A stretch of DNA of 64,000 bases, taken from assembly GCF_030816195.1 (NCBI RefSeq), contig NZ_JAUSXS010000001.1, positions 4,611,501 through 4,675,500 of the forward strand. Direction: 5' to 3'. The DNA comes from Pseudomonas sp. W4I3 (GTDB lineage: Bacteria > Pseudomonadota > Gammaproteobacteria > Pseudomonadales > Pseudomonadaceae). A model generated the notes under the pieces. The model saw nothing but the letters and a program-made list of their open reading frames with translations. It was not told where the DNA came from and ran no database searches. Positions 8,435 through 16,827 of this stretch are shown piece by piece; position 1 is the stretch's first letter; each line of letters starts with the position of its first letter. The translations under genes and the position numbers were made by a program.

Positions 8435-10159
8435 TTAATGGATCATCTGCCACAACGACGCGCCGACTCCGGTAATGCTCTCCCCCGCAATCAAACCCGC
8501 CGCTGCGGTAATTGCGAAGCGCTCCGTCACGCTTGGCCAACGACAGCTGACCAACCAGGTGATGACCGCACCCAGCGCCATCATCAGCGACACCGACGCC
8601 GGCAATACAAACGCCAACCCCAGGGCCGCCGCGCTGGGCAGGTAGCGGCTGCGATGGGCGGGCAATGTGCTGTCGAGCACGCCCAGCACGACGCCGATCA
8701 GGGCTGCAATGCCGATGGCCCAGCGAATGCTCGGCGACAGTGAGTCCAGCCCGTGGGTCAGGGTTTGCGCCACGGCTTTCCAGGTGGCGACGGCCGGCGC
8801 CGGCCACTCTTCGGTGAGCAGCATGGTCTGTGGGTCGGGGATCAGCGCCAGGTAGGCGAATACACCGACGATGCTGCCGACAAAAATCCCCAGGATCTGC
8901 GCGATCACCTGCTTGTGGGGCGTGGCGCCAATCGCCTTGCCCACCTTGAAGTCGTTCATCAGGTCCGTGCATTGCCCGGCCGAACCGCCGGCCGTGTTGG
9001 CGCTCATCAGGTTGATCGGCACCTGCCCCGGCGCGGCGATGCCGAAACTCAACTGGGACAGTTGCCCAATCGCGCCGATCGGCGGAATGCCAGTGGCCCC
9101 CACCACCCGCGCCGCCACGGCGGCCAGGCAGATCGCCAGGGGAATGGTCAACAGCGCCATCCACAGGTTGATCCCGAACAACAGCGCCTGCAGGCTCACC
9201 ACCAACCCGATCGCCAGCACAAAGCCTGCGGCTGGACCGGGTTTGGGAACTGTCCATGGCGTGCCACCGTCAGCCTGAGTGGAGCGATGCAACGCCCACA
9301 ATCGAATCGCCAAGGAGGCCAGGGTGGAACACACCATCAAGCTCACCCCTGGCCAGAGCAGCCACTCCACCAGCGCGGCGAATTGCGGGCCGCTGCTACC
9401 GGGCGGGAGGTTCACCAGCCCTTGGGCCAACAGCCATGGGGCCAACCCGCCCCAGGCCAGCAAGGCGCCGAGCAGCAGGGTCAGGCCCACGCGGATGCCG
9501 ATGATGCCACCAAACCCCAGCAGCAACAGCGAAGGGTCGGCGGTAAACGTCAGCCTTTCAAGCTGCGCGCTCGGCGACCAGCGTGGAAAGGCCCAGAGGA
9601 AGGTGTCCACCCACTTGACCAGTCCTGACAGCACGGCGGCGCTGAGCAGCACTTTCAAGCGTGTCGCGGCTTCGCGCCCGTGGTTGTAGATATGCAGCAA
9701 GGTCTCCAGCGTGGCCATGCCTTCGGGAAACTTCAGTGCCTTGTCATTGAGCAATGACGGCCGCAGGTACCAGGCGATCCAGATGCCGAGGAAGCTCACG
9801 GAAAACACCCAGGCGATCATCGGGATCGCCTCCAGCTGGTTGCCGGTGAGCAAGGTGTAGGCCGGGATGGGCGCGACCAGCCCGCCGGAAATGATCGACG
9901 CGGCGGCCGAGGCGACGGTCTGGTTGATATTGCTTTCGTGCAGCGTCCACGGCAATGCAGCCGACGAGCGCTTGGCCAGGCCCTGCCAGATCGCATAGCC
10001 GATCAGCAACGCGATGATCGACATGTTGAACGACCAGCCGATCTTCAGGCCGGCGTACACATTAGAGGGGGTCAGCAGGATGCCGAGCAGCACCCCGGTG
10101 ATGACGGCTCGCCCGCTGAGTTCGCGCTCTACGGGGTTGGTTGACGAGATCGGATGCAT
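8435..10159 (-). CDS. OPT-family oligopeptide/metal-chelate transporter
   Basis: A 574-residue protein with about 14-16 hydrophobic segments. The N-terminus has ELSGRAVITGVLLGILLTPS and NVYAGLKIGWSFNMSIIA, typical of bacterial OPT proteins, and the centre has ANTAGGSAGQCTDLMNDFKV, matching the conserved 'AG..aa.cgD...D.K.G' block of the family. The family imports oligopeptides or metal-chelate complexes using the proton gradient. The start is supported by AAAGGA before the ATG. It is 84 bp downstream of the GST gene on the same strand and may share a transcript. Substrate unknown. Confidence 0.85.
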   Translation of the reverse strand: MHPISSTNPVERELSGRAVITGVLLGILLTPSNVYAGLKIGWSFNMSIIALLIGYAIWQGLAKRSSAALPWTLHESNINQTVASAAASIISGGLVAPIPAYTLLTGNQLEAIPMIAWVFSVSFLGIWIAWYLRPSLLNDKALKFPEGMATLETLLHIYNHGREAATRLKVLLSAAVLSGLVKWVDTFLWAFPRWSPSAQLERLTFTADPSLLLLGFGGIIGIRVGLTLLLGALLAWGGLAPWLLAQGLVNLPPGSSGPQFAALVEWLLWPGVSLMVCSTLASLAIRLWALHRSTQADGGTPWTVPKPGPAAGFVLAIGLVVSLQALLFGINLWMALLTIPLAICLAAVAARVVGATGIPPIGAIGQLSQLSFGIAAPGQVPINLMSANTAGGSAGQCTDLMNDFKVGKAIGATPHKQVIAQILGIFVGSIVGVFAYLALIPDPQTMLLTEEWPAPAVATWKAVAQTLTHGLDSLSPSIRWAIGIAALIGVVLGVLDSTLPAHRSRYLPSAAALGLAFVLPASVSLMMALGAVITWLVSCRWPSVTERFAITAAAGLIAGESITGVGASLWQMIH

Positions 10160-10243
10160 GCAGATTCCTTTCGACCAGAAGACAGCGTCACTTGATAAGT
10201 GAACGCTGCCTGGCGTGAAGGTTCAGCCGCGCTTCAAGTGCCT

Positions 10244-10870
10244 CTATTTTGCAAACGCATACTCGCCGCCCTGCTCCACCGCCTTGCGATAAGCCGGTCG
10301 TTGCTGGAGCGTGTCCACCCAGGCCGCCAGGTTCGGATACGCCTGCAACTTGCCCTGGGCCTTGGCAATCTCGCCGATAAAGCTCATCTGAATGTCCGCA
10401 CCGCTGAGCTCCTCACCCGCCAGGTAGGCGGTTTTGCCGAGCACGTCATTCAGGTAGCCAAGGTAGTTGGCCAGCTCCGATTCAATGCGTGGATGCAGCG
10501 GCGCCCCGGCTTCACCCAGGCGCCCGACGTAGAGGTTGAGCATCAGCGGCAGCATGGCCGAGCCTTCGGCAAAGTGCAGCCATTGCACGTATTCATCGTA
10601 GGCGGCGCTGGCCGGATCGGGTTGCAGTTGACCGTTGCCGTGGCGGCGGATCAGGTAGTCGATGATGGCCGCCGACTCGATCAGTACGCGGGAGCCGTCC
10701 TCAATCACCGGCGATTTACCCAGGGGGTGAATGGCCTTGAGCTCAGGTGGCGCGAGGTTGGTTTTCGGGTCGCGCTGGTAGCGCTTGATTTCGTAGGGCA
10801 GGCCCAGTTCTTCGAGCAGCCAGAGGATGCGTTGGGAACGCGAGTTGTTGAGATGGTGAACAGTGATCAT
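10244..10870 (-). CDS. Glutathione S-transferase family protein
   Basis: A 208-residue cytosolic protein with the two-domain GST layout. The N-terminal thioredoxin fold (residues 1-78) opens MITVHHLNNSRSQRILWLLE and has the glutathione-site cis-proline segment GKSPVIEDGSRVLIESAAI; the all-helical domain follows (about 88-205). Conjugation of glutathione to electrophiles is the family activity; serine near residue 10-12 is the likely catalytic residue in this bacterial class. GGAG lies before the ATG. It is first in a possible two-gene unit with the OPT transporter. Confidence 0.88.
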   Translation of the reverse strand: MITVHHLNNSRSQRILWLLEELGLPYEIKRYQRDPKTNLAPPELKAIHPLGKSPVIEDGSRVLIESAAIIDYLIRRHGNGQLQPDPASAAYDEYVQWLHFAEGSAMLPLMLNLYVGRLGEAGAPLHPRIESELANYLGYLNDVLGKTAYLAGEELSGADIQMSFIGEIAKAQGKLQAYPNLAAWVDTLQQRPAYRKAVEQGGEYAFAK

Positions 10871-11012
10871 GGGCGCTCCGCTGAACAGGTGTGGGTTTGT
10901 GTAAAGGAAGACTACACCGTCACCGACGCGTTCAGGTTAGTCATGATGATTGTGTCCACCCAAAATTCCGGCCCCCCACAACGTAGAGGGCAGGACCAAG
11001 AGAGACCGGCGT

Positions 11013-14000
11013 TTAGGCGACGGCGGTCAACTTCACTTCCAACGTAAGTGCGTTGCTCAGCTCTTCCAGCGTCAGATAGGCTTTATCCTTCAGTTGCGGC
11101 CAGCGCTCAATGAAAAACAATCCCCTGTCGTTGATCTGAATAGGCGTGGTGATAAGTTCTCCACTATTGGAACGGTGGACCAGGTTGGCCTGGGTCCTGG
11201 AGGGCTGTTCGATATGGAAACTGCCGATCGCCCTGAGCCGCGTGCGGTCTGGTAGAACCCTGGCTTGAGGAGGCGGAGTACCGGCAATGCCGACGTCTAC
11301 TTTGAAATCACTGCGCGCGGCCGGGGTGCCACTTTCGCCGCGAACGGCATTGAAGATTTCCCAACCGCCTGGATGCAGGGGGCGCGCACTGTCGGGAGCG
11401 ACGTCACGAACCGTCAGGCTGACCGCATCCTGCAATTGGGCGATACCTGGCACGCCCTGGAACATATCGGAGTGCGCGCTGCCCATAAACGCAACCCATC
11501 GATGAGGGCCCAGTGCCGCCTGATCAGCTTTGATCACCTCATTGGCGAAATAACTGAACATGCTTGCACGAGGGTCCGTTCCAGGCATACCTCTAAGGTG
11601 ATAGCTGGCAATGCAATCAAGTGCCCTGACGCGTATGCCGTACTTGTTTGCGACACTGACCACATGGGTGTAATTGGCCTCGCCCGCATAGAGGTGCATA
11701 TGCCCTATATCCTGGGACCTCAAATAACCTTTCAGGCTTTCCGGCATTTTCTGTGTACTGAAAAAGCTCTCCAGTTCTGCCTGATGCAGATCAGTCAGCA
11801 GGTGTTCCATGTACAAGGTCTTTACGCCCTGCTTCTTCAGTAATTTCATATGGTTGATCAGGAACTGTTTGCTCGAACTGTGGCTGTGAGATTCGCCAAT
11901 GATTAGCCCCCACTTCTGCTTGTAGAGTTTCTCAATAAACATCTCCTCACTGGTCGCCGTGGCAAGGTCGGAGAAATCGCCGCGCGCCGGTGGGACGTAA
12001 GCAGCAAAAGCCTTTTTGGCGGTTTTCTCCAAGCGAGCGCGGGTCCGTATGAACGCCTCGAACGCCTCTTTATCCTGGCTGTCGTGTAGCGGGACGTACT
12101 CGGGATCGAAGCCTTTCCTCGACTGCCTTATGTCTTCCAGATTGCGTTTGTAGATCGCGGGCAGATCAAACTCACTGTAATGGGACACTGCAGCGGGGGA
12201 CCGTACCGTCATCGAAGGGCCGGCAGTGGGCAGCGTTTGAGAGGCCGGGGCCATTGTCAGCTTGTAGTCAGCTCGGGACTGCGCGGCGGAAGCGGTATCG
12301 AACTGCACACCGACGGTTTGGCCCGGCGCAACGTCGTCCACGCGCAGGGCAATGACGTTCTGCAGATCAGCCAGGCCTGGTATCTCTTCAGCACGCCCTA
12401 TGCGGTTGTGATCGACCAAGGCGATCCAGCCTTCATCGGGATCGCTTGTCGCAAGCGCTTTGTGGGAATAGAAGTTTCTGAGTTTGCTGCTGCGCGGGAT
12501 AAATCGTTCTCCGCCGCGCAGTTCCAACACGTGTTCCATATGATAGGAACTCGACGCGTCCACGCCGTCGATTGCAACCTTGTGCTTGCGCGCTTCCAGC
12601 ATCAGCTTGCGGTAGGTGAACGGGGCATCCTTGCCCCAGCCCAGGGCTTTATCGACCCGCATCAGATGGTCTGTGACGCGTCTCAAGGCGTGGGCGACAT
12701 CGCCTTTGACTTCCCCGTTGATAATAGTGAGTTTGCTGCGAAAAACATCGGCCGGCAGGTTTTCGATGTACACACGCTTAAGCCCCTGCTCGGTCAATGC
12801 CTGCATATTTTCGATCAGCAACTGCTTACTGGCGACGCCAGCGTTGGAAGCACCAATGATCAGACCTTTTTTAAGGGGGAACACAGTGGCAAGCACGGTG
12901 GCCGGGCTGGCGTCGGGCGCCAGTACCGGCAAACCTTCGCGACTCGGGCGCGCCGGGGGTGAGGCGTAGAAGGCTTCGGCATCCTGGGTCAGTTGTTTCA
13001 CCTGGTTGGGGTAGCTGTCGCGCAGCGGCTTCAAGTCGAGATAGGCCCCTTCCCGGGCGCTCCGCGCAATGACTTCGTCCGGGTAATTGGCGAGGCTTTT
13101 GGCGAAATCAGGGTCAAGTGCCGCTCTGAAGTATCTACCTTGCGCAGGTGAACTCTCGTACAGGGCCAGTGGCTGTTCAACGTCCTGGGAGAGTCGCTGA
13201 TACTTCCTGCGCCCTCCGCCCGCAACACCGGAACGTATCCAACGGCCTTTGGTATTGCGGTTGACCAGACGTGCGGTTGAACGCATCTGCCCAGTGAGTG
13301 GGTCATAGCTGTACAACACGTAACGCCCCAAGGAATCCGGGGTGTTCTTCACCCAGAAATCCTTGGCCTCAAATAGCACGGGTTTCATATCGACAGGGAT
13401 GCGCGGCTGAAGCTCTTTGAGCAGCGCGGCGTGTTTTTGCGCTTTAAGGGTCGGCCTGATGGAAAGGGCGTTGAACGGGCCTTTAAAGGCTGGACGGAAG
13501 TCGAACAACAGGGCGCCCCCCAGATTGGTCAGGTAGCCGATGAAGTGTTGCAGGGCACCGTCCTTGTCGCCTTGCTCAAAGGCACTGATGGCGAGCATCG
13601 CATCCTTGAACGCCAGCAGGCCACCCAGGCTCAGGCTCAACACCGGGAAGGGAATGGTGGCAATGGCGGTGACCAGTTCTACGCAAGTCCAGAGAATGCC
13701 CATGATCATTTGAGTGCGGTTAACCGTGGTGGCGACCACATCATCTATTTTGCGCTGCAGCACGCTGTTGTAGAACTCATGACGCAAGTCGCTCAGAGGT
13801 GCAACGCGGTCTATCGGCTCATGGCGGGCGGGGCTTGGCGTCGTGCGGTTTATCGTCTCCGGCAGCCCCTTGCGGGCAGCGTCCAGGAAGCCGGTGACGC
13901 GGGCCTTGCCTCTCACCGCCACCCGGTCAATCAGATAACCCGAAACGCCATCGACTTTTTTCAGCCAATAGTTGAACAGCTTCGCCTCACGCACCTCGAT

Positions 14001-16736
14001 GCCGTCGGGGGCGTTAGGGGTGTACAACAGCACCGGATTGTCCGCATGACTGAACAGATAAATGCCCATCACCCATTCACCGTCGATCACCAGCCGATGG
14101 ACCTTATAGCGGTTGCGCGTCGCGACGGTGGTATCGCCAAGGCTGTCGATGGCGCGTTCCAGCCAGGCCAGGTCGATACGGGCGATGTGGCCGCGCAGGC
14201 AGCCGTCCAGCGCCGCATATTTTATCTGCAGTTGGTTGATCGCCAGCGTGGCATTGCGCCGTTCGGCGTAGCCGGGGCTGCTTGCGCTTTGCAAGCGGCT
14301 ACGTACTTCGTCGGTGTAGCGCTGGCCGATCCACACGCCGGTGACCGAGCGAGCAACATTCTGCGGGGTCAAGCGGCTCAGGTCGACGCCGTCAGGCCCG
14401 CTGAAGGTGGCCGAGGTGGAGAACTTCGAGTCGATGAAGCCGACGTTATCCTCGTAGCCGTCTCTGTACAGCCTGGTATAAGACAGGGCACGCGGCCTGC
14501 CGCCCAGCAGCGGCCAAGGGGCTGTAACGTAAACAGTGTCCGGGTCGATATAGTTCTGGCGGCGCCCCAGCAGTCGGTTCAGGCTGAGCGTGGCTTGTTC
14601 ATGCAGATAGGCGTTGAAGGTGATGAAGTTCGCTTCGGAATCAGGCCTGGCGTTGTAGACGCGCAACGCACCCACGGCGTCCTCGCTCAGGCTAGTCAAC
14701 CGCGCCCGGTCGGCCGCCGGGGCCGAGCGATACCACAGCGGGGTACTGTGTTCATAGTCGTCCATTGCTGCGTTTTGCGAATGAACAACCATGGCATCCA
14801 GGCAAACCGCATGGGCGCACAAAGGCCCGAAGGTCACCTCTTCGTGTTCCTTCATGTCGGGCTTGAACCCCAGCCCGGCGAGGAACGCCCCCATCTTCGG
14901 GCGAAAGCGCAGAGGGCACTGCTCAAGCAGGTAATCAATCATGGTCCGGTCGTTGTAACGGGTCTTGTCATCGGCCCAGGCGATGATATGCGCCTGGCAT
15001 TCGCGCTCAGTGGCGAATGCGATGAACTGCTGTTCGCGAGGCGAGCCGGGGGTGCACAACAGCAGACGTCGGGGTTGCTTCCCGTCTTCCTGTTCGCGCA
15101 GCAGCCACAGGTCTTTGAGTTGCGCACCATGCAGCAGCACGGTTTGTGCGCACACCTGTGGATTCGTACCGGCTCGCAGGTCTTCGAACAGCTGGTAATC
15201 CGCCTGGACCAAGTCGCCTCGCAACCTCGCGACGTAGGCCAGCAATACCAGGCGCTGATCGAACAGGTCACGGGCCGCCTGCTTGATGGCCGGCTTGACC
15301 TGCATGTCTTTTTGCAGCGCCCCAAACTCCAGGCGCGGCCGCAGGTCCGGCTCGCGGAGCATGTCGAGCAGGCTCTGCGCATTCAGGTCGGCATGCTCGC
15401 CTTGGAGTGCAGCCCCCGCATACGTGAGCGTGGTATTGGCCAGAAAGTCCGAGCCGGGCAGCTCGTCACGGCTATGCAATCCCCAATAGCACAACTGCAC
15501 GAGGCTGTGCTGTTGCTCGTAGGTGCCGACATTGGCGACTTTACGTCGGGTGGTGACGTGCAGATGCTGGGGATCCAGGCCATGCATCTCCAGTGCTTCG
15601 TCCAGGTACTCTGTGAGCTGAAAGTTGGCCAGTGCCTGGGGCGAAGCGGCAGGGCCCAGTAAATCGACCAGGGTATTGCGGGCCTGATTGTAAGCCTGGA
15701 TGTATCCACTCAGGGTCTGCTGGCCCGTCGCGTCTGCGCTGCGGTACCAGTCAGGCAAGCTGTTGTACACGCTGCGCTCCAGCAGCCGTTGCTGCCTGAA
15801 CGCCAGGCGCAAGGACAAATCCGGGAGCGCGGCTTTTACCGCAGTGTCCAGCGCGGCCATCAACCGCGCGGCATCCTGCATCGGGTTGTCGATTAGGCTC
15901 AAGGCCAGGTCGATGTCCTGGCGGCGTTTGTCGAGCAGCGCATCGTAGGTGTGCTCAAACAGTGGCTCGCCTTCGAGCGCCCGCAATTGCAAAGGCCAGA
16001 TACCCGCTGCGTCCAGCGCCTGGTAACGCACCGGCAAATGGCGGCAGACCTCTTCGCGCCCCGCCGGCACTTTCATGATCGCTTTCAGACCCATGTCGAG
16101 TTCTGCCAGAGAAGCGAAAGGTTCCAACCCTCGGTTCGGCGTGAACAACAGAACCTGACCCAGGTCCTGCCCTGACGTGAGGTCATCCACGACAGGGCTG
16201 GATTTGCGTGTGAGGACGAAGGCCCCGGCAAACTCCACGGTTTTGTCCTGGTAACTGAAGGTCAGCGAATACATGCCAGGCCGTAAGGACGGGCCTCGAG
16301 AGCAGTCTTCAATCATGCGTTGTTCGGCGGGAGACAACAGGTAATCACGTACGTCCAGGGCAACCTGCTGTTCCAAGGCAGCAAGGCCGGCCGTCTGCGC
16401 GAGATAGCTCCGACGGCCCAGGCCGTCGACCGTACTGGTCTCGTCCAGTTTTTGCAGGTCGTTGTTCAAGTTGGCTTTAAGCCTGGCGAGCAGCGCTTTG
16501 CCGGTCTCGTGGGTGAGGTCTGTCTCGGTCAAGGCCTGGAACAGGCTGCGTGACTGGCTCAAAAGCTGTTCATTCGCGGCAATCAGGGTGGTGTTGAGCT
16601 TTTCCAACGCCAGCAGTTCTGCGGGCAATTGGACGGGTAGTCGGGTTTGGCTGCGCAGGTCAGGTTCGATTTCAAACAGGTGTGTGCGCAGTTCCTGAAG
16701 CGTCAGTTTGGGTAACGGATCATTTGGCGTACTCAT
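11013..16736 (-). CDS. Giant dermonecrotic/membrane-targeted-type toxin with tandem ChaN/TIKI-like domains
   Basis: A 1907-residue protein (ATG 16736, AGGA eight bases upstream). No signal peptide is seen. The long N-terminal part (about 1-900) resembles the N-terminal region of large Pseudomonas 'dermonecrotic toxin domain' proteins. Around residues 1010-1060 lies a hydrophobic stretch (MIMGILWTCVELVTAIATIP and VLSLSLGGLLAF) that could insert in a membrane. Two related domains follow. Copy 1 (about 1285-1480) has KKGLIIGASNAGVASKQLL; copy 2 (about 1600-1800) has WGLIIGESHSHSSSKQFL, LYMEHL, LDCIASYHLRG and WVAFMGSAHSDMF. Copy 2 keeps the GExH...H pattern of the ChaN/TIKI/EreA-like fold, which I recall also in the C2 domain of Pasteurella multocida toxin; copy 1 has lost it (GASN). 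A tail of about 110 residues follows. It sits 91 bp below the chemoreceptor gene. Toxicity and target are inferred, not shown. Confidence 0.75.
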   Translation of the reverse strand: MSTPNDPLPKLTLQELRTHLFEIEPDLRSQTRLPVQLPAELLALEKLNTTLIAANEQLLSQSRSLFQALTETDLTHETGKALLARLKANLNNDLQKLDETSTVDGLGRRSYLAQTAGLAALEQQVALDVRDYLLSPAEQRMIEDCSRGPSLRPGMYSLTFSYQDKTVEFAGAFVLTRKSSPVVDDLTSGQDLGQVLLFTPNRGLEPFASLAELDMGLKAIMKVPAGREEVCRHLPVRYQALDAAGIWPLQLRALEGEPLFEHTYDALLDKRRQDIDLALSLIDNPMQDAARLMAALDTAVKAALPDLSLRLAFRQQRLLERSVYNSLPDWYRSADATGQQTLSGYIQAYNQARNTLVDLLGPAASPQALANFQLTEYLDEALEMHGLDPQHLHVTTRRKVANVGTYEQQHSLVQLCYWGLHSRDELPGSDFLANTTLTYAGAALQGEHADLNAQSLLDMLREPDLRPRLEFGALQKDMQVKPAIKQAARDLFDQRLVLLAYVARLRGDLVQADYQLFEDLRAGTNPQVCAQTVLLHGAQLKDLWLLREQEDGKQPRRLLLCTPGSPREQQFIAFATERECQAHIIAWADDKTRYNDRTMIDYLLEQCPLRFRPKMGAFLAGLGFKPDMKEHEEVTFGPLCAHAVCLDAMVVHSQNAAMDDYEHSTPLWYRSAPAADRARLTSLSEDAVGALRVYNARPDSEANFITFNAYLHEQATLSLNRLLGRRQNYIDPDTVYVTAPWPLLGGRPRALSYTRLYRDGYEDNVGFIDSKFSTSATFSGPDGVDLSRLTPQNVARSVTGVWIGQRYTDEVRSRLQSASSPGYAERRNATLAINQLQIKYAALDGCLRGHIARIDLAWLERAIDSLGDTTVATRNRYKVHRLVIDGEWVMGIYLFSHADNPVLLYTPNAPDGIEVREAKLFNYWLKKVDGVSGYLIDRVAVRGKARVTGFLDAARKGLPETINRTTPSPARHEPIDRVAPLSDLRHEFYNSVLQRKIDDVVATTVNRTQMIMGILWTCVELVTAIATIPFPVLSLSLGGLLAFKDAMLAISAFEQGDKDGALQHFIGYLTNLGGALLFDFRPAFKGPFNALSIRPTLKAQKHAALLKELQPRIPVDMKPVLFEAKDFWVKNTPDSLGRYVLYSYDPLTGQMRSTARLVNRNTKGRWIRSGVAGGGRRKYQRLSQDVEQPLALYESSPAQGRYFRAALDPDFAKSLANYPDEVIARSAREGAYLDLKPLRDSYPNQVKQLTQDAEAFYASPPARPSREGLPVLAPDASPATVLATVFPLKKGLIIGASNAGVASKQLLIENMQALTEQGLKRVYIENLPADVFRSKLTIINGEVKGDVAHALRRVTDHLMRVDKALGWGKDAPFTYRKLMLEARKHKVAIDGVDASSSYHMEHVLELRGGERFIPRSSKLRNFYSHKALATSDPDEGWIALVDHNRIGRAEEIPGLADLQNVIALRVDDVAPGQTVGVQFDTASAAQSRADYKLTMAPASQTLPTAGPSMTVRSPAAVSHYSEFDLPAIYKRNLEDIRQSRKGFDPEYVPLHDSQDKEAFEAFIRTRARLEKTAKKAFAAYVPPARGDFSDLATATSEEMFIEKLYKQKWGLIIGESHSHSSSKQFLINHMKLLKKQGVKTLYMEHLLTDLHQAELESFFSTQKMPESLKGYLRSQDIGHMHLYAGEANYTHVVSVANKYGIRVRALDCIASYHLRGMPGTDPRASMFSYFANEVIKADQAALGPHRWVAFMGSAHSDMFQGVPGIAQLQDAVSLTVRDVAPDSARPLHPGGWEIFNAVRGESGTPAARSDFKVDVGIAGTPPPQARVLPDRTRLRAIGSFHIEQPSRTQANLVHRSNSGELITTPIQINDRGLFFIERWPQLKDKAYLTLEELSNALTLEVKLTAVA

Positions 16737-16827
16737 GGACGCTGTCCTCATGCTGATGGGGTGAACCCTCAGCATGAAGCGCGGCCCGTGCGTGGCAGCG
16801 GTAGATATTCAAGGGGGTGATTGAACG

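Noticed and set aside
13431..15662. 743-codon open frame on the plus strand opposite the giant toxin
   Set aside because: It is antisense to a gene with clear domain homology, has no ribosome site, and its composition (Gln, Arg, Gly, His-rich) is what a high-GC gene's reverse frame produces.
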